The translations under genes were made by a program, and so were the position numbers. From positions 41,059-97,207 of the forward strand of contig DCJS01000025.1 of NCBI GenBank assembly GCA_002319955.1: a stretch of 56,149 bases of DNA, given 5' to 3'. The DNA comes from Flavobacteriales bacterium UBA1694. GTDB taxonomy: Bacteria > Bacteroidota > Bacteroidia > Flavobacteriales > Weeksellaceae. Below the pieces are notes generated by a model that did no database searches, was not told the DNA's origin, and worked only from the letters and a program-made list of their open reading frames with translations. Positions 1-8,070 of the stretch are shown piece by piece. Position 1 is the first letter of the stretch. Each line of letters begins with the position of its first letter.

Positions 1-22
1 ATTAAAGCACGAAACCAAAGAT

Positions 23-919
23 ATGACACGAAAAATAGAAACTAAGAAAGCACTGGGTGAAAGCACCACGTCTTTTATAAGCGCCATATTGAAAGGTCTA
101 GGGCAAATAATGCTTCAAGAGAACCGTGTGACAGGGTTTCTATTTTTAATTGGCATTTTCTATGGTTCATTTACAATGGGTGCTGCGGCACTTCTTGCCA
201 CGGTCTGTGGGACGCTCACGGCTTTAGTGTTGAATTATGACAAGACGGACATTGACAAAGGCCTTTACGGCTTTAGCGCTGCATTAGTAGGGGTGGGTGT
301 CATGCTTTTTTTTAAGTCCGAATTTTTGAGTTGGGTATTTATCCTCATCGGCTCGGTACTGGCCTCAGTCCTACAACACTTTTTTATTAATCGTAAAGTA
401 CCGGCCTTCACACTTCCCTTTGTGCTCATCACTTGGGTACTGCTCTATTGTGCGCACCAGTATTTTCCTGAGTTAATGAAAGGCCCATCTCCCGTGAGCA
501 CCTCAGAATTAGGTGATTTTACTTTTGCGTTCAAAGGGTACGGACAAGTGATTTTTCAGGACAAATTTGTATCCGGATTACTCTTCTTCATCGCTGTATT
601 TGTTAGCTCCCCAAGGTCTGCTCTGTATGGACTTGCCGGGGGTATTGTATCTGCAGGCATTGCCACCAAACTCGGTGTGTCGATTAGCGAAATAGGCATT
701 GGACTGTTCAGCTACAATGCCGTATTATGTGCCCTTGTATTTGCTGGAAAGAAAATCAGAGATGGCATTTGGGTGTTGACTTCTGTCTTGCTATCCCTTA
801 TCATAAGCGTCCTAATGGCAAAGTTTAATCTCATACAACTCACGTTTCCGTTTGTTCTGGCAGCCTGTATCACCGTTTATGCAAAAAGTGCCTATGAAAA
901 GAAAAAATCTAATTTATAG
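23..919 (+). CDS. Urea transporter (UT family)
   Basis: This 298-residue integral membrane protein resembles the UT family of urea channels, which let urea cross the inner membrane passively. Two halves can be seen to repeat: each starts with a G.GQ..FQ segment (near residues 26-33 and 171-178) followed by hydrophobic helices, as expected from the internal pseudo-twofold symmetry of this family. A second-half motif LFSYNAVLCALVF and paired TFPFVL/TLPFVL segments support the call. It is the first gene in the window, so upstream partners (for example urease genes) cannot be seen. Agmatinase further along the window would release urea, but no direct link is shown. Family assignment is from memory of conserved motifs, not from a search. 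Confidence 0.8.
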   Translation: MTRKIETKKALGESTTSFISAILKGLGQIMLQENRVTGFLFLIGIFYGSFTMGAAALLATVCGTLTALVLNYDKTDIDKGLYGFSAALVGVGVMLFFKSEFLSWVFILIGSVLASVLQHFFINRKVPAFTLPFVLITWVLLYCAHQYFPELMKGPSPVSTSELGDFTFAFKGYGQVIFQDKFVSGLLFFIAVFVSSPRSALYGLAGGIVSAGIATKLGVSISEIGIGLFSYNAVLCALVFAGKKIRDGIWVLTSVLLSLIISVLMAKFNLIQLTFPFVLAACITVYAKSAYEKKKSNL

Positions 920-1009
920 ACCATTCTGCGATAGCAAAAATTGACACTATCCCAAAAACTGTGTAAGTTGAAAAGCTATTCAGAAAATTCTAGGTGCCAA
1001 AACAAAAAA

Positions 1010-1038
1010 AACGCTGTGAACTTTAAGTTTACAGCGTT
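1010..1038 (-). terminator. Terminator hairpin, left copy (probable former dnaK terminator)
   Basis: The stem AACGCTGTGAACTT (1010-1023) pairs with AAGTTTACAGCGTT (1025-1038) with one wobble. Read on the minus strand it is followed by a run of eight T. Its stem is almost the same as the hairpin after dnaK at 11337-11365, and like that one it follows a dnaK-type stop codon. Confidence 0.75.
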
Positions 1039-1081
1039 TTATCAATTATTGTTAATCGATGCTAGTCGATTATGGTTGCAT

Positions 1082-1100
1082 TTATTTTACTTCTTCAAAA
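1082..1100 (-). repeat. Direct repeat, left copy: dnaK 3'-end remnant (att-like)
   Basis: The 19 bases TTATTTTACTTCTTCAAAA match 11400-11418 with one mismatch. On the minus strand they read FEEVK followed by TAA, the same last residues and stop as DnaK. Upstream of them (1101 onward) the similarity to dnaK ends at once. Together with the adjoining hairpin this looks like a left attachment site formed when DNA entered the 3' end of dnaK. No integrase gene was seen to confirm site-specific integration. Confidence 0.6.
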
Positions 1101-1192
1101 ACAATCATATTTGATTATCAGATATTTATATTTTTATTGTACAAATAAGATACAAAATTAGGATTATAACTTGACAATAAAAACATAACGTT

Positions 1193-1243
1193 ATCGGCAA
1201 ATATATGATAGGTTTTAAGTTTTAAAGAATCCTTTTTGCCGAT
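1193..1243. repeat. Inverted repeat downstream of hipA
   Basis: ATCGGCAAA (1193-1201) and TTTGCCGAT (1235-1243) are perfect 9-bp inverted copies 33 bases apart. They lie just after the hipA stop codon and near the island's left end. They could be a weak terminator or a trace of an element end; the sequence does not decide. Confidence 0.35.
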
Positions 1244-1272
1244 GAGAATAAAAGAAATATGGAGTTTCTAAC

Positions 1273-2525
1273 TTAAATAAATCTGAAAGCAGCCTGCATT
1301 AACTCTTGTTCTGATCGTGAAATACCAATTTTATGAGCAACTTCTTTCCATTGTTTTACCGAAGTGAAAACTTCTCCCAATATGTTGTTCATTTCAGATT
1401 GATTTAATCTGAAAAAATCTCCTACGCTTTTAGCTAATTCAAAATCTAACTCATTATTATCCATATCAATATTTAAAGCCAAACCATCTTTATCAATGGA
1501 AGGGTTTAAATCATAAGCTGGAGATAACACCCAACCTTCATTGTTCAAAATGAATCCATGATTGCGAAGATGGTCGTCCGTATTAGAAACGGCGATATTA
1601 AAAACAATTCTTCTCCACAATTGATGCAGATTTTCATTAACCTTACAACCATAATTCTGAATAAATTCTACTATATCCAAATAACTTGCTGGTTGACTTT
1701 TAATAGTGTCTTCATTGTTTTCAGTCATCGTCATTGCCGATGAAAAATGAATTCTTTCCTGATTGACCCGATCAAAGCGTTTGGTAAAAAAGGTGTGATA
1801 AGTTCCACTTACTTTTTCAATTTTACATACCGCCATTTCGATTCCTGCTTTTATTGCTAATTGGTAGGTTAAATATTCCCAAGCAGCTTTATCAATTGTA
1901 TCATTTTTGGAAGGGAATTTCGCAATCCAAAGTTGATTCTTATCATCTAAAATGTTGGCTTTGGGTCTTGCACCGCCCAAGGAAGATCCTGGTGCAATAA
2001 GTACTTTCAACGATTTATTTATTGCTTCATTATCCGTATCATTTTCGTAATGAACAACTGCTTGCTGCAAATCCCTAACCGTTGACCAAGGAGGTGTAGA
2101 TTTTTCGGAATCATTATCCAAAAATCTCCATCAGGATTCAATTTAAACCGAAATGCGCCCATTCTTGTTTCGTCAAAAACACCCAATAAATAGTCAATAT
2201 CATACAGTGTTTTAGGATTTTTGCCTTTCGATTTGGCTAACTGAATTTCACGACGCTTCATTAATGTTCGTCCCCAAGTATCGGGCATACTGTCTAAGAA
2301 AATTCCGAAATTCTCTTTATTATTTGGAAATTGTTGTCCGGAATAAAATTGAATATCTGGATCAATCAATCTTTGAGCATTGGATTTTAACCAATTTTTG
2401 TCATATTCAAAACTAAAAGCCTTTCGTCCTTTAGCTTGATGTGCAGACAAAATACCTAATAACACCGGTTCAGCTAATCCAAGCCAGTGTGCATAAACAT
2501 AGATGTCGGTTTTATTTGTTGCCAT
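1273..2525 (-). pseudogene. hipA: HipA-family serine/threonine kinase toxin, split by a frameshift
   Basis: Two overlapping reading frames (N-terminal part 2525-2019, C-terminal part 2121-1273) together make one HipA-type protein of about 417 residues, close to the usual length. The N-terminal part has the HipA_N couple domain with PDTWGRTLMKRRE. The C-terminal part has the kinase motifs: SLGGARPKA (glycine-rich loop), KRFDR, NTDDHLRNHGF (catalytic loop) and SPAYDLNP. The break falls in a run of five A on the plus strand (2120-2124); one extra base would restore D-F-L-D-N-D-S without loss. HipA kinases typically phosphorylate a tRNA synthetase or translation factor and are held in check by HipB, encoded immediately upstream. 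The frameshift may be a real inactivation, a phase-variable tract or a sequencing error. Confidence 0.85.
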
Positions 2526-2526
2526 T

Positions 2527-2808
2527 TTATAATAGATCTAAATCTTGTAGTTTCCTGCCCAATTCATCATCAGCTGCCAATTTCAAAAGATCGTTTTGCA
2601 ATCCCAATACACGTAATACATTAAAATATGCACCCATTGCCACGCTACTATCACCTTTTTCTACTAAATATAACGTAGAACGAGCAATACCTGCACGCTC
2701 GGCAACCTGTATTGCCGTTAGCTTTCTACGCTTTCGGGCTAATTTTATGTTCTCGCCCATTTGCTCTAAAAGAGCAGTGTGTTTGGGTAAAAGAATTTGC
2801 TTTTTCAC
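2527..2808 (-). CDS. hipB: HipB-like Xre-family antitoxin
   Basis: A 93-residue protein with an Xre/Cro-type helix-turn-helix (about residues 18-70: GENIKLARKRRKLTAIQVAERAGIARSTLY region), the standard fold of HipB antitoxins. It ends one base before the hipA start, so the two are translated as one unit, antitoxin first. HipB proteins bind operators in front of the pair and neutralise the kinase. A Bacteroidota -7 element lies at 2831-2838, and a 9-bp inverted repeat at 2900-2928 lies further upstream. With hipA frame-shifted, the antitoxin may now act without a functional toxin. Confidence 0.85.
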   Translation of the reverse strand: MKKQILLPKHTALLEQMGENIKLARKRRKLTAIQVAERAGIARSTLYLVEKGDSSVAMGAYFNVLRVLGLQNDLLKLAADDELGRKLQDLDLL

Positions 2809-2830
2809 TTTAAATGATTGTTATCTCATA

Positions 2831-2838
2831 CAAAAATA
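2831..2838 (-). promoter_or_regulatory. Candidate -7 element of hipBA
   Basis: CAAAAATA on the plus strand reads TATTTTTG on the minus strand, fitting TAnnTTTG, 22 bases before the hipB start codon. No convincing -33 TTTG was found. Confidence 0.4.
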
Positions 2839-2899
2839 ATTAAAATGATTGAAATAACGAACGTTTTTATTGGTTACGTTTTTTTTAATTATTACATTC

Positions 2900-2928
2900 T
2901 GTCACAAAAAAACTAAATATTTGTGACA
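2900..2928. promoter_or_regulatory. Inverted repeat upstream of hipBA
   Basis: TGTCACAAA (2900-2908) and TTTGTGACA (2920-2928) form perfect 9-bp inverted arms with an 11-base spacer. It lies about 90 bases upstream of hipB and just before the hsdS fragment. It may be an operator or the trace of a recombination end. Confidence 0.35.
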
Positions 2929-2944
2929 AAAATAATCTTTGTAA

Positions 2945-3298
2945 ACAGAATACAAACCATTCCATAAATCATATTACGAGAAGTTCGACGAAGGAACCGT
3001 AAAATGTATTGACGAGGAGATACCCTTTGACATACCGGGGACTTGGGAGTGGGTGCGATGGCGAACCGTTTTTCAAATCAATCCCAAAAATAACATAGAA
3101 GATAGCCTTGAGGTTTCTTTTATTCCTATGGCATATATCAAAGATGGATATTCTAATGAAGTAAAATTTGACATTAAGCAGTGGAAAGATATTAAATCCG
3201 AATTTACTCATTTTAAAAACAACAATTTGGGAATAGCAAAAATCACTTCCTGCTTTGAAAGCAGAAAATCTATTATATTTAATTTATTAACATATTAA
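2945..3298 (+). pseudogene. Fragment of a type I restriction specificity subunit (HsdS)
   Basis: An open frame with no start codon near its beginning encodes about 117 residues. It contains SYYEKFDEGTVKCIDEEIPF, FDIPGTWEWVR and, further on, FIPMAYIKDGY, which match the linker and start of a target-recognition domain of HsdS (methylase S) proteins. Full HsdS proteins have about 400 residues with two recognition domains, so both ends are missing here. The homology appears to fade after the SCFESRKS segment, after which the frame runs 9 codons to a stop. No hsdM or hsdR is in the window. It is most simply a leftover from recombination within a mobile region. Confidence 0.7.
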
Positions 3299-3336
3299 GA
3301 AGGTTTTACTATTAGTTATATATCCTCAAATATCTT

Positions 3337-3921
3337 TTAAGTTCTTTCTTTTAATATAACTTCAACTTCATTCAATGTAACTCCTTTAGCTTTCAAAAGA
3401 ATCAAAAAGTGATACAATAAATCCGCAGCTTCATTTTTGAATAAATCTGTATTATTATCTTTCGCTTCGATGACCAGTTCGACAGCTTCTTCGCCTACTT
3501 TTTGAGCTACTTTGTTGATGCCTCTTTGGTATAATTTGTTGGTATAAGAAGTTTCGATATTTTCATTGATTCGTTCATGAATGGTTTGTTCTAACTGATA
3601 CAAAAAACCTTTTGAAGTTTTGGTGTTAAAACAAGAAACCGATCCTGTATGACAAGTTGGTCCATCTGGTTTCACCTGAATGAGTAAGGTATCATCATCA
3701 CAATCAAGTTGAATGTTTTTTACTTGCAAAAAATTTCCTGAAGATTCTCCTTTTGTCCATAGTCGGTTTTTGGTTCGGCTAAAAAAAGTCACTTTTTGTT
3801 CCGAAACCGTTTTGTTGTAGGCTTTTTCATTCATATACCCAAGCATTAAAACCTGAAGAGTTATTTTATCTTGAATAATTACGGGAATAAGCCCGTTTCC
3901 TTTATTAAAATCTATATTCAT
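3337..3921 (-). CDS. hisIE: Bifunctional phosphoribosyl-AMP cyclohydrolase / phosphoribosyl-ATP pyrophosphatase
   Basis: A 194-residue fusion that catalyses steps 2 and 3 of histidine synthesis. The HisI half (about residues 1-105) has TKGESSGN and the metal-binding LDCDDDTLLIQV...PTCHTG segment. The HisE half (about 110-194) has the VGEEAVELVIEAK helix typical of this pyrophosphohydrolase. It is the last gene of the operon, overlapping hisF by four bases, as in many Bacteroidota. No strong terminator was seen directly after it. Confidence 0.95.
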   Translation of the reverse strand: MNIDFNKGNGLIPVIIQDKITLQVLMLGYMNEKAYNKTVSEQKVTFFSRTKNRLWTKGESSGNFLQVKNIQLDCDDDTLLIQVKPDGPTCHTGSVSCFNTKTSKGFLYQLEQTIHERINENIETSYTNKLYQRGINKVAQKVGEEAVELVIEAKDNNTDLFKNEAADLLYHFLILLKAKGVTLNEVEVILKERT

Positions 3922-4673
3922 AATCGTACAGAAATATTTTGTTCGTTTAAAAATTGTTTAAATGTTGGAATGGGAATTTGTCCGTAGTGAAAAACACTTG
4001 CAGCTAAAGCGCCGGTAGCTTTCGTTTCGTTAAAAACATCTGAAAAGTGTTGCATTGTTCCGGCTCCTCCTGAAGCAATAACCGGAACAGAAACATTTTC
4101 TGAAATTTGTTTTGTGATGTCTAATGCAAAACCCGCTTTGGTTCCGTCATTATTCATAGAAGTCAGCAAAATTTCACCTGCTCCAAGCAAAACTCCTTTT
4201 TTAGCCCAATCAATTGCATTGAGTCCTGTGGCGATTTTCCCTCCACTTCGGAAAACCATCCATTTATCATCAACAAATTTGGTATCGATAGCCAAAACTA
4301 CACATTGATTTCCGAATTCATTGGCAATTTCAGTGATAAGTTCAGGATTTAGAATAGCAGATGAATTGATACTTATCTTGTCTGCACCGGCATTGATAAT
4401 GTTTTTCGCATCTTCCAAACTGTTAATTCCTCCTCCAACTGTAAACGGAATATTGATTTCCGAAGCGATATGTGTAACCAATTCCGAAAGTGTTTTTCGT
4501 TTTTCAATTGTCGCTGTGATATCCAGAAAAACCAATTCATCTGCTCCTTCCTGAACATAACGTTGAGCGAGTTCTATCGGATCTCCTGCATCTTGAATAT
4601 CTTCAAAATTTACTCCCTTTACAGTCCGTCCGTGTTTGATATCCAAACACGGAATAATTCTTTTCTTCAGCAT
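3918..4673 (-). CDS. hisF: Imidazole glycerol phosphate synthase, cyclase subunit
   Basis: A 251-residue TIM barrel that joins PRFAR with ammonia from HisH to give IGP and AICAR. It starts with the typical IPCLDIKHGRTVKGVNF phosphate/substrate loop, has GGGI in the middle, and DGTKAGFALD with the catalytic aspartate in the second half, then the phosphate-binding SGGAG motif. Length is normal for the family. Its start overlaps the end of hisA by seven bases and its end overlaps hisIE by four, so translation is probably coupled. Confidence 0.96.
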   Translation of the reverse strand: MLKKRIIPCLDIKHGRTVKGVNFEDIQDAGDPIELAQRYVQEGADELVFLDITATIEKRKTLSELVTHIASEINIPFTVGGGINSLEDAKNIINAGADKISINSSAILNPELITEIANEFGNQCVVLAIDTKFVDDKWMVFRSGGKIATGLNAIDWAKKGVLLGAGEILLTSMNNDGTKAGFALDITKQISENVSVPVIASGGAGTMQHFSDVFNETKATGALAASVFHYGQIPIPTFKQFLNEQNISVRL

Positions 4674-5380
4674 AATTCTGAAAGTTCTTTTAGTTTAATA
4701 GTTCCTTCATAAATTGCTTTTCCGATAATTGCTCCTTCGCAACCCATTTCTTTTAGTTTTATAACATCTTCGATAGTTGTAATGCCTCCACTTGCAATTA
4801 AGCTGATCTTTGATTGAGAAAGAACCTCTTCATACAATTCAAACGATGGTCCAGCCAACATTCCGTCTTTGTCGATGTCGGTTACAATACTGTATTTGGC
4901 TCCATTTTTTTCATATTCTTGAATGAATGACAAAACATCTAATTCACTACTTTCGAGCCAACCATTAGTAGCGATTTTTCGATTTTTACAGTCTGCACCC
5001 AAAATAATTTTCTCTGCTGCATATTGGTTTAGCCATTCCAACATCAGTTCCGGTTTTTGGACAGCAATACTTCCAACAGTTATTTGTTTTGCTCCTGCAC
5101 TGAAAGCGGTTTCTACATCTTGTAAATATTTAATTCCTCCTCCAAAATCGATATTCAAATTGGTCTTTGTTGCTAATGTTTCCAATGCTTTGTAATTGAT
5201 AATTTGTTTTGCTTTTGCGCCATCCAAATCCACTACATGTAAATACTTGATTCCAAAATCTTCAAACATTTTGGCTACTTCCAACGGATTTTCGTTGTAG
5301 GTTTTTTGTTGGTTGTAATCACCTTTTGTCAAACGGACACATTTTCCGTCAATAATGTCTATAGCTGGGATTATTCTCAT
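4667..5380 (-). CDS. hisA: ProFAR isomerase (HisA)
   Basis: A 237-residue TIM barrel of the HisA/HisF family. It begins MRIIPAIDIIDGKCVRLTKGDY, where the aspartate of AIDI is the catalytic base, and has HVVDLDGA, FGGGI and a late ASGGI phosphate-binding motif. It converts ProFAR to PRFAR before the HisF/HisH step. Located between hisH (four-base overlap) and hisF (seven-base overlap). Confidence 0.96.
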   Translation of the reverse strand: MRIIPAIDIIDGKCVRLTKGDYNQQKTYNENPLEVAKMFEDFGIKYLHVVDLDGAKAKQIINYKALETLATKTNLNIDFGGGIKYLQDVETAFSAGAKQITVGSIAVQKPELMLEWLNQYAAEKIILGADCKNRKIATNGWLESSELDVLSFIQEYEKNGAKYSIVTDIDKDGMLAGPSFELYEEVLSQSKISLIASGGITTIEDVIKLKEMGCEGAIIGKAIYEGTIKLKELSELC

Positions 5381-5955
5381 AATTCAAGAAAATTTTTTAA
5401 AATTGTTAAACCAAAATTGGCAGATTTTTCAGGGTGAAATTGTGTTGCATAAAAATTATCTTTTTTTAAAGCAGCACTAAATGGCAAAATATAATCAGTT
5501 GTAGCAATTGTTTCTGAACATAATTCTGCATAATAACTATGTACAAAATAGCAATCGTTTTCAATTGAGATATGCTGAAACAAATCTCCTCTTACAGAAG
5601 TGAAATTATTCCAACCCATATGTGGTACAATATTTTCTGCCGGGAACTTTCGAACTTTCGTTTTGAAAATCCCCAAGCCTTCTGTATTACCTTCTTCAGA
5701 AGATTCACATAACAATTGCATACCCAAACAAATTCCCAAAACAGGTTGTGTCAAGGATTTCAATACTTTTTCTAAATTTCTTTCTCGTAAATAATTCATG
5801 GCTGAACTCGCTTCGCCAACTCCTGGAAAGATTACTTTTTCAGCTGATTTCAAAAGCGAAACATCATCTGTTACCAATGTTGAATATCCTAACCTTTTTA
5901 TTGCGTTTTCTACCGAGGTGGTATTTCCCGCATTGTATTTTAAAATAGCTATCAT
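5377..5955 (-). CDS. hisH: Imidazole glycerol phosphate synthase, glutaminase subunit
   Basis: A 192-residue class I glutamine amidotransferase that feeds ammonia to HisF. The nucleophile motif GICLGMQLL and the ATQFHPEKS motif with the catalytic histidine and glutamate are present. Length matches the family. It overlaps hisB upstream and hisA downstream by four bases each. Confidence 0.96.
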   Translation of the reverse strand: MIAILKYNAGNTTSVENAIKRLGYSTLVTDDVSLLKSAEKVIFPGVGEASSAMNYLRERNLEKVLKSLTQPVLGICLGMQLLCESSEEGNTEGLGIFKTKVRKFPAENIVPHMGWNNFTSVRGDLFQHISIENDCYFVHSYYAELCSETIATTDYILPFSAALKKDNFYATQFHPEKSANFGLTILKNFLEL

Positions 5956-7043
5956 AATGTACCTTTCGTGCTTGGAATATTAAAATTTTCTGTATTGCTC
6001 ACAGCCATTTTTATAGCTTTTGCAAAAGCTTTGAAAATAGATTCGATTTTGTGGTGTTCGTTATCCCCTTCAGCTTTAATGTTCAGATTGCATCTAGCCT
6101 GATCGCTAAATGATTTAAAAAAATGATAGAACATTTCTGTTGGCATATCTCCAATTTTTTCACGTTTAAACTCTGCTTCCCAAACCAACCAGGGACGACC
6201 TCCAAAATCAATTGCTACCTGAGCCAAACAATCATCCATCGGTAATAAAAAACCATAACGCTCAATAGCTTTTTTACTTCCTAAAGCCTGTAAAAATGCA
6301 TCTCCAAAAGCAATGGCTGTATCTTCAATCGTATGATGTTCATCTATTTCCAAATCACCTTTGACCTGAATGTTCAAATCTAAATTTCCATGTTTGGAAA
6401 TCTGCTCCAACATATGGTCAAAAAAAGGCAAACCTGTATGAATACCAGATTTTCCACTTCCATCTAAATTCACTTCAACAAAAATATCGGTTTCCAATGT
6501 TTTACGTTGGGTCATTCCAATCCTCGGTTGTGCTTTCAAATATTGGTAAATTTTGTTCCAATCGGTTGTAGTGAGTGTTGCATTGATAGAATTATCATCA
6601 CTTATAAAAATTGATTTTGCACCTAAATTTTCAGCCAATCGCACATCGGTTTTTCGGTCTCCAAGCACATAGGAATTCTCCAAATCATAATTCCCATAAA
6701 TGTATTTGCTCAACATCCCTGTTCCCGGTTTACGGGTAGGTTTGTTTTCGTGTTCAAAAGACGAATCGATATAAATATCTTTGAAAATCACTCCTTCATC
6801 TTTTAGGATCTGAATAATGAGATTCTGTACTGGATAAAAGGTGTCCTCAGGGAAAGAATCTGTCCCTAGTCCGTCCTGATTACTCACCATTACCAAATCA
6901 AAATCCAATTCACGAGCGATTTTTGACAAGCAACTAATGACATATGGCAAAAATTCCAATTTCTCAAAACTATCAATCTGAAAGTCCTCTGGTTCTTTGA
7001 TAATCGTGCCGTCTCTGTCTATAAATAATACTTTTTTAGTCAT
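5952..7043 (-). CDS. hisB: Bifunctional histidinol-phosphatase / imidazoleglycerol-phosphate dehydratase
   Basis: A 363-residue fusion. The N-terminal HAD phosphatase (about 1-165) starts with FIDRDGTI, holding the nucleophile aspartate, and later has GDRKTD. The C-terminal dehydratase (about 175-363) has FFDHMLEQ, DEHHTIEDTAIAFG and HHKIESIFKAFA, the manganese-binding histidine/glutamate motifs. Thus steps 6 and 8 of histidine synthesis come from one protein, as in enterobacteria and many Bacteroidota. It overlaps hisC by eight bases and hisH by four. Confidence 0.96.
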   Translation of the reverse strand: MTKKVLFIDRDGTIIKEPEDFQIDSFEKLEFLPYVISCLSKIARELDFDLVMVSNQDGLGTDSFPEDTFYPVQNLIIQILKDEGVIFKDIYIDSSFEHENKPTRKPGTGMLSKYIYGNYDLENSYVLGDRKTDVRLAENLGAKSIFISDDNSINATLTTTDWNKIYQYLKAQPRIGMTQRKTLETDIFVEVNLDGSGKSGIHTGLPFFDHMLEQISKHGNLDLNIQVKGDLEIDEHHTIEDTAIAFGDAFLQALGSKKAIERYGFLLPMDDCLAQVAIDFGGRPWLVWEAEFKREKIGDMPTEMFYHFFKSFSDQARCNLNIKAEGDNEHHKIESIFKAFAKAIKMAVSNTENFNIPSTKGTL

Positions 7044-8070
7044 TGCTTAGTTGTTTTAATTCGTCTATTAATCTTTGATTTTCTTCTTGTGTTCCAACTG
7101 TAATTCGTACACAATTTGAAATAACTGAATTTCTGTTTCGGATGATTATTTGTTTTTCTATCAGCCAGTCATACAATTCGTTAGCACTATCGACTTCAAT
7201 GAGTAAAAAATTTGCATCTGACGGATAGATTTTTCGAACAATTTTTAGATTCTGTAATTCGCTGATGAGTTTGATCTTTTCTGAAAGAATTTCGTTTCGT
7301 TTTTGCTCATATTTACCGATATTGTTGAGTGTTTCCAAAGCAGTTTTCTGATTTATGGAACTTACATTGTATGGAGCTTTTACTTTGTTGTAATACGATA
7401 AAATGTTTTCGTTCATATAAGCAATTCCCAAACGAATTCCCGCTAATCCCCAAGCTTTACTCAATGTTTGGCTAACAATCAGATTCGGATACTTTCTTAT
7501 TTTTTTAAGAAACGATGGTTGATCACAAAAATCAATATAAGCCTCATCTACAATCACAATTCCCTTGAAATTTTGTAAGATAAATTCGATGTCTTCTGAT
7601 TTCAAAAGATTGCCTGACGGATTGTTGGGAGAACAGATAAAAATCAATTTCAAATTTGTGTCTGAAAAATAGGGTTCGACGGCTTTTCTGTCTATTTGAA
7701 AATCTGCATCTAAAGACAGTTCTATGAGTTCAACCGCATTGATATTGGCTGAAACTTCATACATTCCATAAGAGGGAGAAAAAGTAAAAGCCTTGTCTTT
7801 ATTAGGTTCGCAAAATATTCGAAAAGCAATATCAATCACTTCATCACTTCCGTTTCCGATAAAAATTTGATTAGGCGAAATATTCTTGATTTCTGATAAT
7901 CGTTGTTTCAAAGCGGACTGATAAGGGTCAGGATAACGATTGTATGTTCCGAATGGATTTTCGTTTGCATCCAAAAACACACCTTCTTTTCCTGTATATT
8001 CCTCTCTCGCACTCGAATAAGGAGCAAGATTGAGAATGTTTTTTCTGATAAGTTGAGTGATATTAGTCAT
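7036..8070 (-). CDS. hisC: Histidinol-phosphate aminotransferase
   Basis: A 344-residue fold-type I PLP enzyme that transaminates imidazole acetol phosphate. Visible motifs include LDANENPFG near the N-terminus, IGNGSDEVID, CSPNNPSGN, VDEAYIDF, and SQTLSKAWGLAGIRLG with the PLP lysine. Its start lies inside the end of hisD (eight-base overlap). Normal length and no broken motif. Confidence 0.96.
   Translation of the reverse strand: MTNITQLIRKNILNLAPYSSAREEYTGKEGVFLDANENPFGTYNRYPDPYQSALKQRLSEIKNISPNQIFIGNGSDEVIDIAFRIFCEPNKDKAFTFSPSYGMYEVSANINAVELIELSLDADFQIDRKAVEPYFSDTNLKLIFICSPNNPSGNLLKSEDIEFILQNFKGIVIVDEAYIDFCDQPSFLKKIRKYPNLIVSQTLSKAWGLAGIRLGIAYMNENILSYYNKVKAPYNVSSINQKTALETLNNIGKYEQKRNEILSEKIKLISELQNLKIVRKIYPSDANFLLIEVDSANELYDWLIEKQIIIRNRNSVISNCVRITVGTQEENQRLIDELKQLSND

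Larger units (their letters stand above)
920..1272. other. Intergenic junction between the urea transporter and the island
   Basis: This stretch has no credible gene. It holds a strong hairpin terminator (1010-1038), a 19-bp copy of the dnaK 3' end (1082-1100), and a 9-bp inverted repeat ATCGGCAAA/TTTGCCGAT (1193-1201 and 1235-1243) just downstream of hipA. The DNA becomes clearly richer in A+T from about 1080 rightwards. I read it as the left boundary of the inserted his/hip island. Confidence 0.6.

Noticed and set aside
1082..1108. An eight-codon frame MIVFEEVK as a real gene
   Set aside because: It is the leftover tail of dnaK and too short to be a gene; better read as a repeat.
2441..2839. 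A 132-codon open frame antisense to hipB/hipA
   Set aside because: It is fully opposite to clear HTH and HipA coding sequence, has no family motif and no promoter; it is a shadow.
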